Below are positions 1-7,071 of a stretch of DNA of 43,852 nt, piece after piece. This DNA comes from Bacillota bacterium (GTDB lineage: Bacteria > Bacillota > Bacilli > Paenibacillales > Paenibacillaceae): assembly GCA_023386495.1 (NCBI GenBank), contig JAEWJS010000057.1:1-43852 (forward strand), read 5' to 3'. Both the position numbers and the translations under genes were made by a program. The notes below the pieces were generated by a model that had not been told where the DNA came from, did not search any database, and worked only from the letters and a program-made list of their open reading frames with translations. Positions within the stretch are counted from its first letter, which is position 1, and each line of letters opens with the position of its first letter.

Positions 1-157
1 GTTGAGGCGTGAGGGAGCGATATCGGCGAACGAATGCGGTTTTTCGCATTCGTTGAGGCGTGATGGTGCGGTAACGGCGAACGAGAGCGGTTTTTCGCAT
101 TCGTTGAGGCGTGAGGGAGCTTAATCGGCGAACGAGAGCGGTTTTTCGCATTCGTTG
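1..157. repeat. 51-bp tandem repeat with hairpin, three copies
   Basis: Copies begin at 1, 52 and 103, and a fourth is broken off at 154, giving an exact 51-bp period. Each unit carries an inverted repeat around a GTTTTT loop. In copy 1 the arms AACGAATGCG and CGCATTCGTT are perfect; copies 2 and 3 have AACGAGAGCG in the left arm and so two mismatches. Since 51 is a multiple of three, one plus-strand frame stays open across the units until a TAA at 122-124, with no start codon inside the window. It could be the 3' end of a repetitive upstream gene, but an intergenic REP-like element is more likely. Confidence 0.8.
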
Positions 158-172
158 GGGCGTGCAATTCCC

Positions 173-1138
173 TTAATCGCGACACTCGTCGAGCAGTTGG
201 ATCAGTTCGCCAATCGCACGGATCGTCCGGAAGGGCTGAACCGGCAATGTCGCGGGATCGACACCGCGATGGTTCAGCCAGATGCCGCGAATGCCAAGCG
301 ACTGCGGCGCGACGATCTCCCACTCGTAATTGTCCCCGACCATCCAAGCCTCTTCAGCCTTCACGCCCAGCAAGCGAAGGGCATGCACGTACACCTCCGG
401 CTCCGGCTTGCCGATGCCGAATTCCTCCTCGACGAGGATCGTCTCGAAAATGCGATCGAGGCCGAATCGCTCGATCTTCTGCCGCTGCGGCAGCGACGCG
501 CCGTTCGTCAGCAACGCAATGGGAATACCCAGCTTCCGCACATGCGCGAGCGTGTCGATTGCGCCGGGGTAGACGTCCACGAGCGCGTCTCGCGCCTCGC
601 TGTACGCAACGGCGATGCGGTCGCACAGGCCGAGCAGGTCAGCACCGCTCAACCCTAACCCCAAGCCCAAGTCTGCCTCCGACTCTGTCCTTGCCTCCGG
701 TTCCGCCGAAGCCTCCGACTCTGTGCCTGCCATCGTCCCCGCCGCCGACCCAACCATCGTCCCCGCCATCGTCCCCGGCGTCTCAGCCGCCGTCCCCGCC
801 GACCCTGCCATCGTCCGCGCCGACCCAGCCATCGTCCCCGCCGACTCCAATCCCGAGCGCATCGCGCCGATCCCCAGCTTGCAGAGCGCGGCCGCGATGA
901 TGGCCGTCCGCGCCTTGCGCCGATCCAGCCTCCCGATGCGGTGCCGCTCAGGGTCGCTCCAATACCAGCGCGCCTCCTGCTTAATCGCGCGCACGACTTC
1001 CTCAATATCCCCGCCATATCCATGCTCGGCCAAATGCTCAGAGCAGGCGCCGCGCCAGCACGCGTCCACGTCAAGCCCGGCATCGAAGGCCAATAACGTA
1101 TCATCCATATCGAACAAGATAGCCGCAGGAAGCTTCAT
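173..1138 (-). CDS. HAD-superfamily hydrolase with low-complexity insert
   Basis: This is a predicted cytoplasmic phosphatase or dehalogenase-type hydrolase. All four HAD motifs are present: DMDDT near residue 12 (nucleophile and acid/base Asp), LLTNG (motif II), the Lys of GIGKPEPE (motif III), and MVGDNYEWE (motif IV). The ATG at 1138 is preferred over a GTG at 1150 because GAGGAG lies 11 nt upstream and MKLPAAILFD is the usual family opening. The protein is about 320 residues, longer than the usual 230-260. The excess is an Ala/Gly/Thr/Met-rich stretch at roughly residues 95-165 made of repeated TMAGSA-like blocks, followed by a Glu-rich segment and LGLGLGL. It sits between motif I and motif II, where the cap domain is expected. 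The substrate is unknown. Confidence 0.85.
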   Translation of the reverse strand: MKLPAAILFDMDDTLLAFDAGLDVDACWRGACSEHLAEHGYGGDIEEVVRAIKQEARWYWSDPERHRIGRLDRRKARTAIIAAALCKLGIGAMRSGLESAGTMAGSARTMAGSAGTAAETPGTMAGTMVGSAAGTMAGTESEASAEPEARTESEADLGLGLGLSGADLLGLCDRIAVAYSEARDALVDVYPGAIDTLAHVRKLGIPIALLTNGASLPQRQKIERFGLDRIFETILVEEEFGIGKPEPEVYVHALRLLGVKAEEAWMVGDNYEWEIVAPQSLGIRGIWLNHRGVDPATLPVQPFRTIRAIGELIQLLDECRD

Positions 1139-1169
1139 GAATCCGCCCACTCCTCTCTCATCTGCCGGC

Positions 1170-2117
1170 TCAGTGAGCCAGCCTCCTGTACCCCAATGGC
1201 GACATGCCGGTCCAGCGCTTGAATTGCTTGCTGAACTGCGACACGTCGCGGTAGCCCAGCATCGCCGCGATCTCCTCGATCGACCGCTCGGAAGCGGCCA
1301 GCAGCAGCTTGGCCTCCCGCAGGATCAGGCCGGTCAGATGCTGGCGGGGCGACATGCCGTAAATACGGTGGAAGACGCGGTTGCAGTAAGCGGAACTGTA
1401 CCCGACCTCGGCGGCGATCCGCTCGATGCTGACCCGCTCGCCTCCGCCTTGCATGTCCGTGCCGGCCGTTGTCCGCGCATCCAGCATGGCGCGCTGCACG
1501 GACTGCTGCAGCAAGCGCTCGATCCGCGCCGCGATCCGCATCGCATTATCCGATGCATCGCCGGGCTTCTCCGGCGCCCCCGCTCTTGCCTCTGCATCCT
1601 GCAGCACCCATTCGCCGAGCGCCGCGAAGATGCGCAGGCACGCATTCTGCGCCGACAGCCGTTCGCGCTGCGGATCGCCATCCGGCTCGCGGACCGCCGC
1701 GATGATGCTGGCGAGCGGTTCCCGCAGCGCCGTCTCCAGCGGCGAGCCGATCGCGTGGGCATACTTGCGCATTGTCAGCAAGCGGCGCCGGAGGTACAAG
1801 TCATCCACGTCAAAATGCATGCAAAAATACGTCATATCCGCCCCGTCCTGCGCGCCTTGGCTGCTGTGGCGCACATCCGGCGGAATGAACAGCAAGTCCC
1901 CGGGCTGCTGCACGACAGGAGCGTCGCCGACCGTCATCCGCTGCGAACCGCTCAGCACGACATTCAGCTCGAACAGGTCATGCGTATGCTCCGGATAGGA
2001 CCACGTGTGGTTCACCTGGCGCCAATGGGCGGCGAAGATGCGGAATGATAGGTGGATATCGGGCGACATCCGGCCGTCGAGACTGTTCTCGAGACCGTGT
2101 GGCGTAGGCTGCTTCAT
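1170..2117 (-). CDS. AraC-family transcriptional regulator
   Basis: The N-terminal half resembles a cupin-like AraC ligand-binding domain (HTHDLFELNVVLSG, then QQPGDLLFIPPDVRHS). The C-terminal 100 residues hold two helix-turn-helix units, ending in the AraC signature around DVSQFSKQFKRWTGMSPLGY. The start at 2117 (MKQPTPHG) has GGACGGAG just upstream; the frame stays open to 2195, but no better start is seen there. Length is about 315 residues, normal for the family. It is divergent from the GH52 beta-xylosidase gene across a 170-bp gap, so control of that gene by a xylo-oligosaccharide-type signal is a reasonable inference. The ligand is not determinable from sequence. Confidence 0.9.
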   Translation of the reverse strand: MKQPTPHGLENSLDGRMSPDIHLSFRIFAAHWRQVNHTWSYPEHTHDLFELNVVLSGSQRMTVGDAPVVQQPGDLLFIPPDVRHSSQGAQDGADMTYFCMHFDVDDLYLRRRLLTMRKYAHAIGSPLETALREPLASIIAAVREPDGDPQRERLSAQNACLRIFAALGEWVLQDAEARAGAPEKPGDASDNAMRIAARIERLLQQSVQRAMLDARTTAGTDMQGGGERVSIERIAAEVGYSSAYCNRVFHRIYGMSPRQHLTGLILREAKLLLAASERSIEEIAAMLGYRDVSQFSKQFKRWTGMSPLGYRRLAH

Positions 2118-2147
2118 GCTCTCCGTCCTTCGTTTGAGAATACCCAT

Positions 2148-2174
2148 AGTATACCATATGGGCCGATTCGTCAG
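2148..2174 (-). promoter_or_regulatory. Possible sigma-A promoter of the araC-type gene
   Basis: On the minus strand CTGACG (plus 2169-2174) and TATACT (plus 2148-2153) are separated by 15 bp, which is short. The palindrome CCATATGG lies in the spacer. The rest of the 2118-2287 gap holds a TATGAT at 2239-2244 that could serve as the -10 of the GH52 gene, but no matching -35 is at a normal distance. Confidence 0.3.
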
Positions 2175-2287
2175 AGAGAGGCGCAGTTTGCCCAAATAGT
2201 AGTGTGATTTGACCCTGTATGCCCGGCGTGCGCGCCACTATGATGAAGAGAGCGGTTACAAATCTATGAAAGCAGGTGCAAGCATCC

Positions 2288-4405
2288 ATGCCAAAGAACC
2301 ACTATTTCAATGCGCATCATTCGCCGATCGGCGCGTTCGCCAGCTTCACGTTGGGCTTCCCAGGAGAGGGGGGCGGTCTCGATCTCGAGCTGGGCCGTTC
2401 ACCCAAGCAGAGCGTCTACATCGGCCTTGAGCGCAAGGACGGCGCAGGCTACGACACGCTGCCGTTCTATGAGGTTCAATCGGACGACGAGAGCAAGCGC
2501 TATGACATCGAGAATCCCGACCATAACCCGAACAAGCCGCGCATTCTGCATCCGATCGCGAAAGAGCAGGTTAAGCGCGATTTTCGCCTCGCTACCGATA
2601 CGTGGACCGCAGGCGACCTGACGTTCCGGATCTACACGCAGGTGCGCTCCGTACCCGATCCGGCGAAGGCAAGCGCGGAGGAGCTGGCAGAAGTGCTCGT
2701 GCCGGCCGTGCTTGCGGAGCTCACGATCGACAATACCGGCTCGGACAAGCCGCGCCGCGCATTCTTCGGCTACAAGGGCACCGATCCATACAGCTCGATG
2801 AGACGGCTCAATGACACGATGGAGGGTTATGCAGGCGTCGGGCAGGGCCGCTTCACCGCGATCGTCTCGCAGGATGAAGGCGTGAAAGCTGCGCAATTCT
2901 TCAGCATCGAGGACATTCTGACGAATCCGCACGAGGAGAACTGGGCATTCGGGCTCGGCTCCACGGGCACGCTCATCATGGACGCGCCGGCCGGCGAGAA
3001 GAAGACGTATCGGTTCGCCGTCTGCTTCTATCGGGGTGGCTATGTCACGGCGGGCATCGACGCGGCTTACTACTATACGCGTTATTTCGCGAACATCGAG
3101 GATGTCGCCCGCTATGCGCTGACGCATTACGATAAGCTGGCCGCCGGCGCGATCCGCGCGAACGCGATGGTCGACGACGCGAACCTGACCGATGACCAGA
3201 AGTTCATGATGGCGCACTCGATCCGCAGCTACTACGGCTCGACGCAGCTGCTGGACCACGACGGCAAGCCGTTCTGGGTCGTGAACGAAGGCGAGTACCG
3301 GATGATGAACACGTTCGATCTGACAGTCGACCAGCTCTTCTACGAGATGAAGTTCAACCCGTGGACGGTCAAGAACGAGCTCGATTATTTCACGTCGCGT
3401 TACAGCTACACGGATCGCGTACGGTTCCCGGGCGACGAGACCGAGTACCCCGGCGGCATCAGCTTCACGCATGACATGGGCATTGCCAACACGGTATCCC
3501 GGCCGCAATATTCCACCTACGAGCTGTTCGGCCTGGACGGCTGCTTCTCGCACATGACGCATGAGCAGCTGGTGAACTGGGTGCTGTGCGCGGCGGTGTA
3601 CGTGGAAGGGACGAAGGATCAAGCGTGGCTGGACGCGAACCTTCCGATCTTCGAGCAATGCCTCGCCAGCATGCTGAACCGCGACCATCCGGATCCGGCC
3701 AAGCGCAATGGCATCATGGGGCTGGACAGCACGCGGGTCAAGGGCGGCGCGGAGATCACGACGTACGACAGCCTCGATGTGTCGCTCGGCCAAGCGCGCA
3801 ACAATATTTATCTGGCGAGCAAGAGCTGGGCAGCTTACATCGCGCTCGAAAAGATTTTCGCCGAGCAAGGCAAGCAGGAGCTGTCCCGGACGTCGGGCGA
3901 GCAGGCGGAACGCTGCGCGGCCACGATCGTCAGCCATGTGAGCGAGGACGGCACCATTCCGGCGGTCATCGGCGAGGGGAACGAATCGCGGATCATTCCG
4001 GCGATCGAAGGGCTGATCTTCCCGTATTACACCGGCAGCCCGGAGGCGCTGGAGCGCGGCGGACGATTCGGCAGCTACATCGAGGCGCTCGATACGCACT
4101 TGAAGAAGGTGCTAGTGGAAGGCGTGTGCTTGTTCGAGGACGGCGGATGGAAAATTTCGTCGACTAGCAACAACAGCTGGCTCAGCAAAATCTATCTCTG
4201 CCAATTCGTCGCGCGCCGGATCCTGGGGCTGCCGTGGGACGAGAAGGGGCAGCGCGCGGACGCCGTACACGTGAAGTGGCTGACGCATGAGACGCTGTCG
4301 GTCTGGAGCTGGAGCGACCAGATTCTGGCCGGGGAGATTACGGGCAGCAAGTACTACCCGCGCGGCGTCACGAGCATCCTGTGGCTGGAAGAGCAAGAGG
4401 CGTAA
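2288..4405 (+). CDS. GH52 beta-xylosidase
   Basis: This is a retaining exo-beta-1,4-xylosidase that releases xylose from xylo-oligosaccharides. No signal peptide is seen, so it should act in the cytosol. The opening MPKNHYFNAHHSPIGAF and the 705-residue length match GH52 enzymes such as G. stearothermophilus XynB2. Glu334 in NEGEYRMMNTFD and Asp494 in EITTYDSLD fall one residue before the nucleophile E335 and acid/base D495 known for XynB2, so both catalytic residues appear intact. The ATG at 2288 is chosen over the in-frame GTG at 2276 because AGGTG lies 9 nt upstream and overlaps that GTG. No sugar transporter gene adjoins it; the divergent neighbour is an AraC-type regulator. Confidence 0.95.
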   Translation: MPKNHYFNAHHSPIGAFASFTLGFPGEGGGLDLELGRSPKQSVYIGLERKDGAGYDTLPFYEVQSDDESKRYDIENPDHNPNKPRILHPIAKEQVKRDFRLATDTWTAGDLTFRIYTQVRSVPDPAKASAEELAEVLVPAVLAELTIDNTGSDKPRRAFFGYKGTDPYSSMRRLNDTMEGYAGVGQGRFTAIVSQDEGVKAAQFFSIEDILTNPHEENWAFGLGSTGTLIMDAPAGEKKTYRFAVCFYRGGYVTAGIDAAYYYTRYFANIEDVARYALTHYDKLAAGAIRANAMVDDANLTDDQKFMMAHSIRSYYGSTQLLDHDGKPFWVVNEGEYRMMNTFDLTVDQLFYEMKFNPWTVKNELDYFTSRYSYTDRVRFPGDETEYPGGISFTHDMGIANTVSRPQYSTYELFGLDGCFSHMTHEQLVNWVLCAAVYVEGTKDQAWLDANLPIFEQCLASMLNRDHPDPAKRNGIMGLDSTRVKGGAEITTYDSLDVSLGQARNNIYLASKSWAAYIALEKIFAEQGKQELSRTSGEQAERCAATIVSHVSEDGTIPAVIGEGNESRIIPAIEGLIFPYYTGSPEALERGGRFGSYIEALDTHLKKVLVEGVCLFEDGGWKISSTSNNSWLSKIYLCQFVARRILGLPWDEKGQRADAVHVKWLTHETLSVWSWSDQILAGEITGSKYYPRGVTSILWLEEQEA

Positions 4406-4429
4406 GCGACAGCCGAATACGGATTGGCC

Positions 4430-4463
4430 GAAGAGCCTGAGGGACGGTAACCTCAGGCTCTTC
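4430..4463. terminator. Bidirectional hairpin terminator
   Basis: GAAGAGCCTGAGG and CCTCAGGCTCTTC form a perfect 13-bp stem with an 8-nt loop, followed by TTCTCTTC. It lies between the convergent GH52 and YdjO-like genes and could serve both. Confidence 0.75.
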
Positions 4464-4480
4464 TCTTCGCGCGAAGGCGG

Positions 4481-4720
4481 CTATTGCCAGGGGTTCTCGT
4501 TCTTCGGCTTCGGCGGCGCCTTGTGCTTCTTGACCAGCTTCGGGAGATGCTTCATGCTTCTGCTCATATGACCCTTGCAGATCGGACAGTCCGGGGATGC
4601 CGTGGAGGCGAGCTCGTCGCGTATCCACGCCTTGCATTCCTTGCTCTTGCAGCGCCAGATCGGTACGGGCTGCAGGTCCTGCTTGCTCGCATCCGTATCC
4701 AATGTTCCACCTCCCGCCAT
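4481..4720 (-). CDS. YdjO-family zinc-ribbon protein (cold-inducible)
   Basis: A 79-residue protein with two Cys pairs, WRCKSKECKAW and PDCPICKGHM, the paired CxxC-like pattern of the cold-inducible YdjO family, followed by MKHLPKL and a basic tail (KKHKAPPKPK). It probably binds one zinc ion. The molecular role of the family is not known. The ATG at 4720 has TTGGAG 11 nt upstream. A TTG at 4702 has the better-placed GGAGGTG 5 nt upstream and would give 73 residues, so the true start may be this TTG. It is transcribed towards the GH52 gene and shares its terminator. Confidence 0.8.
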   Translation of the reverse strand: MAGGGTLDTDASKQDLQPVPIWRCKSKECKAWIRDELASTASPDCPICKGHMSRSMKHLPKLVKKHKAPPKPKNENPWQ

Positions 4721-4818
4721 AAGATGCCCAACTCCAATAGACGCATACGCGCAAAATAGCCCGCCTCCCTGTCTTCCCCTCCATACGGATCTCGACGCGC
4801 ATTCGGCTGCAGCCGGGG

Positions 4819-4848
4819 TTGACAGCGGCTCGTACCATTCGACAGAAT
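4819..4848 (+). promoter_or_regulatory. Possible sigma-A promoter for the YkuK-like gene
   Basis: A perfect -35 TTGACA (4819-4824) is followed 18 bp later by CAGAAT (4843-4848), a 4/6 match to TATAAT. It would give a leader of about 120 nt before the ATG at 4976. The remainder of the 4721-4975 gap shows no other gene. Confidence 0.4.
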
Positions 4849-4975
4849 GGAGATAAGAGCTTCTGTACCGGCAATCGAGCTTGAAATTTCGCAGATCGCG
4901 CCAGCATTCGCAGCTTATATCCCGTCACGAATTCCGCCACCAATTCCTAATAACGCGATGCGGGGGATGAGGACC

Positions 4976-5539
4976 ATGACACGTAAACAGCCGTACAGCA
5001 TACAGGATGGACTCGCCTTCCAGAATGTATCGGAACGCGGGCTGTCGCTTGACGATGTGCAGCGCCGCATTCTTGCCTTCATGGAGCAGGATCGGAAGGC
5101 CGAGTATCACTTTGTCGTCGGGTCGGACAGCCAAGTGTTCCGGGGCTACACGAAGGTCGTGACGGGCATTATCATCAGGCGGATGGGCAGAGGCGCGTGG
5201 GCCTGCTACAAGCAGGCGATCGTGCCTCGCGAGCTCCGTTCGCTGAGGGAGAAGCTGGCGATCGAGACGTCGATGTCGCAGGAGATCGCCGGATATTTTG
5301 CGGGGGAGCCGCTGGAGAAGATGGAGGAGCTGCTGCTGCCTTACGTCTACAGAGGCGCCGCGCTCGAACGGTTCATCGACATCGATGCGGGGACGCATCC
5401 GACGATCAACAAGACGTCGCTCTACGTGAAGGAGATGGTCGAGCGCGTGGAAGCGATGGGGGTCTACTCGGCCAGGGTGAAGCCTGACGCTTACGGCGCA
5501 TCCGCGTATGCGAACCGCTTCACGAAGCAGAGCGTGTAG
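4976..5539 (+). CDS. YkuK-like RNase H fold protein (DUF458)
   Basis: A 187-residue protein of the DUF458/YkuK family, described as ribonuclease H-like. Acidic residues at the expected places are the Asp of FVVGSDSQVF, the Asp residues of FIDIDAGTH and the late Asp of RVKPDAYGAS; together they could form an RNase H-type metal site, which is inference. The frame is open back to 4847, but the ATG at 4976 follows a GGGGGATGAGGA purine-rich stretch and gives the normal family N-terminus. The biological substrate is unknown. It stands alone between divergent and co-directional unrelated genes. Confidence 0.8.
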   Translation: MTRKQPYSIQDGLAFQNVSERGLSLDDVQRRILAFMEQDRKAEYHFVVGSDSQVFRGYTKVVTGIIIRRMGRGAWACYKQAIVPRELRSLREKLAIETSMSQEIAGYFAGEPLEKMEELLLPYVYRGAALERFIDIDAGTHPTINKTSLYVKEMVERVEAMGVYSARVKPDAYGASAYANRFTKQSV

Positions 5540-5570
5540 AGAAAGTGAAAGTAATCACATGCATATCGCG

Positions 5571-5601
5571 GCTGTTCCCTTATACTGACTGCAGGAACAG
5601 C
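5571..5601 (+). promoter_or_regulatory. Inverted repeat flanking a TATACT box upstream of the FNT gene
   Basis: GCTGTTCC (5571-5578) and GGAACAGC (5594-5601) are perfect inverted repeats 15 bp apart. The -10-like TATACT at 5581-5586 lies between them; no convincing -35 is seen. It may be an operator or an RNA hairpin. There is no T-tract, so it is not a normal terminator. Confidence 0.4.
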
Positions 5602-5649
5602 ATTAGGGGCGAATCGGGGCTCGCGCTTCGCGCCCGGAGGAGTGAATGC

Positions 5650-6516
5650 ATGATGTTTCAGGAAACGGTTGAGTTGGCAGCGAAGAAGGCTGTCGAGAAA
5701 CGTGCGCTGCTGTCGTCGAGTCTGCCGCGCTACCTGTTCGCTGCCGGGCTGGCGGGCGTGTACGTCGGGCTCGGCATTATTCTGATTTTCTCGATCGGCG
5801 CGCCGCTTGCGGCTGCGGGTTCTGCCGTCACGTCGCTCGTCATGGGCCTGTCGTTCGGGATTGCGCTTACGCTGGTCGTATTCGCGGGGGCGGAGCTTTT
5901 TACGGGCAACAATATGTACTTCACCGTCGCGACGTTAGGCCGCTATACGACATGGAAGGATACGCTGCGCAATTGGTTCTGGTGCTATTCCGGCAACCTG
6001 CTGGGGGCGCTCTTCTTCTGTCTGCTGATCTTCGGAACCGGCTTGTTCGATGGCATTAAGCCCGATCACCTGCTCTTCACCATTGCGGCGAAGAAGATGC
6101 ACCTGACCTTCGGCGAAGCCTTCTTCCGCGGCATCTTATGTAACTGGCTCGTCTGTCTCTCGCTCTGGACATCGATGCGCGCCAAGGAGGATACGGCCAA
6201 GCTGATCCTGATCTTCTGGATGCTGTTCGCGTTCATCGCTTCGGGCTACGAGCACAGCATCGCCAACATGACGGTGCTCAGCCTATCGCTTCTATTGAAG
6301 CATCCGGATACGATCACGCTGGCGGGGTGGTTCCAGAACCTGATCCCCGTTACGCTCGGCAACATCGTCGGCGGGGCGTTCTTCGTCGGCACGATCTATT
6401 GGCTGATCTCGCCGGCCAAGAACCCGAACGCGCCTTCGAAGCCGCAGCTGCCGGAGGCGTCGAGCTCGCCCTCGGCGAACGGGAGCGCTGCTCCAGCCCC
6501 GCTGGCAGGCTCATAA
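5650..6516 (+). CDS. Formate/nitrite transporter family (FNT) channel
   Basis: A 288-residue membrane protein with six predicted helices and FNT hallmarks: MGLSFGIALTLVVFAGAELFTGNN in the second and third helices (family pattern FxxGxxLVxxxGxELFTGN) and ILCNWLVCLSLW, the FocA/NirC signature. The proteins are pentamers that pass formate, nitrite or hydrosulfide; which one cannot be told here. The frame opens at 5545, but GGAGGAG lies 7 nt before the ATG at 5650, which gives the usual N-terminus. The C-terminal tail is Pro/Ser/Ala-rich and probably disordered. No nitrate, nitrite or formate enzyme gene is next to it. Confidence 0.92.
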   Translation: MMFQETVELAAKKAVEKRALLSSSLPRYLFAAGLAGVYVGLGIILIFSIGAPLAAAGSAVTSLVMGLSFGIALTLVVFAGAELFTGNNMYFTVATLGRYTTWKDTLRNWFWCYSGNLLGALFFCLLIFGTGLFDGIKPDHLLFTIAAKKMHLTFGEAFFRGILCNWLVCLSLWTSMRAKEDTAKLILIFWMLFAFIASGYEHSIANMTVLSLSLLLKHPDTITLAGWFQNLIPVTLGNIVGGAFFVGTIYWLISPAKNPNAPSKPQLPEASSSPSANGSAAPAPLAGS

Positions 6517-6535
6517 TAGCGGCAGTACGGCATAA

Positions 6536-6563
6536 GGAGGAGTCGGTCATCACCGGCTCCTCC
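6536..6563 (+). terminator. Hairpin terminator after the FNT gene
   Basis: GGAGGAGTCGGT and ACCGGCTCCTCC form a 12-bp stem with one G.U pair and a 4-nt loop, followed by TTGGTGTTG. The T-tract is weak, but position and stem support it. Confidence 0.65.
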
Positions 6564-6580
6564 TTGGTGTTGTGCCTCGT

Positions 6581-6895
6581 TCAGGATAAGGCGTGATCCG
6601 TCTCTTCCTCGGGATGCGCGCCTACGCCGTTCAAGAGATCCGTGCCGTGGAATTGCTCCGGCGGCGAAGCCGGATCGACGGGGCTCTCTTCGGATATCGC
6701 ATCGGCGTCCGGGATGTCGGGGAAGCTGCCGTTCTCTTCCGCCGCAGCCATCGTCTCGTCATCCGGCACCATGGCGGTCAGCTTATCCTCGGCATCCGGT
6801 ACCGAATACGCCGCGAGCTCCTCCGTGAACATGCCGAACTCGGGGTCGATATCGCGCTCCGTGATCAATGATTGTCTGCGCTCCGCATCGTCCAT
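6581..6895 (-). CDS. Hypothetical acidic protein
   Basis: A 104-residue, strongly acidic protein (many Asp and Glu, few basic residues, no Cys) without a signal peptide or membrane segment. It is probably disordered over much of its length. Support for it as a real gene is an excellent ribosome site, AGGAGGAG 6 nt before the ATG at 6895, and its clean position between neighbours. I do not recognise a family. It is convergent with the FNT gene and divergent from the GH26 gene. Confidence 0.6.
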   Translation of the reverse strand: MDDAERRQSLITERDIDPEFGMFTEELAAYSVPDAEDKLTAMVPDDETMAAAEENGSFPDIPDADAISEESPVDPASPPEQFHGTDLLNGVGAHPEEETDHALS

Positions 6896-7071
6896 TCCTG
6901 TCTCCTCCTATGTGATCGATCATGCATCGGATTGCCTGCGTCTCCCGCTTAGTATGTCGATTCGCGCAATATTTTGTCGGCATGTCGGCAGGAAATAGAA
7001 GGAAACAGCCGCTGCCTTCTCGAAATGAAGGGAGGAATGACAGCGAATCTTAACAGAAGGAGAACGGAACG

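Noticed and set aside
1..157. CRISPR array
   Set aside because: The units are head-to-tail with no unique spacers, and no cas genes follow.
2245..2262. cre (catabolite repression) site before the GH52 gene
   Set aside because: CGGTTACA matches only the right half; the left half lacks the TG-AA pattern.
2399..4099. 566-codon open frame antisense to the GH52 gene
   Set aside because: GC-rich codon use leaves the opposite frame open. The sense frame matches a known family over its full length; the antisense protein is Arg-rich with no recognisable domain. The same reasoning excludes 615-2048, 7525-8625 and 12315-13118.
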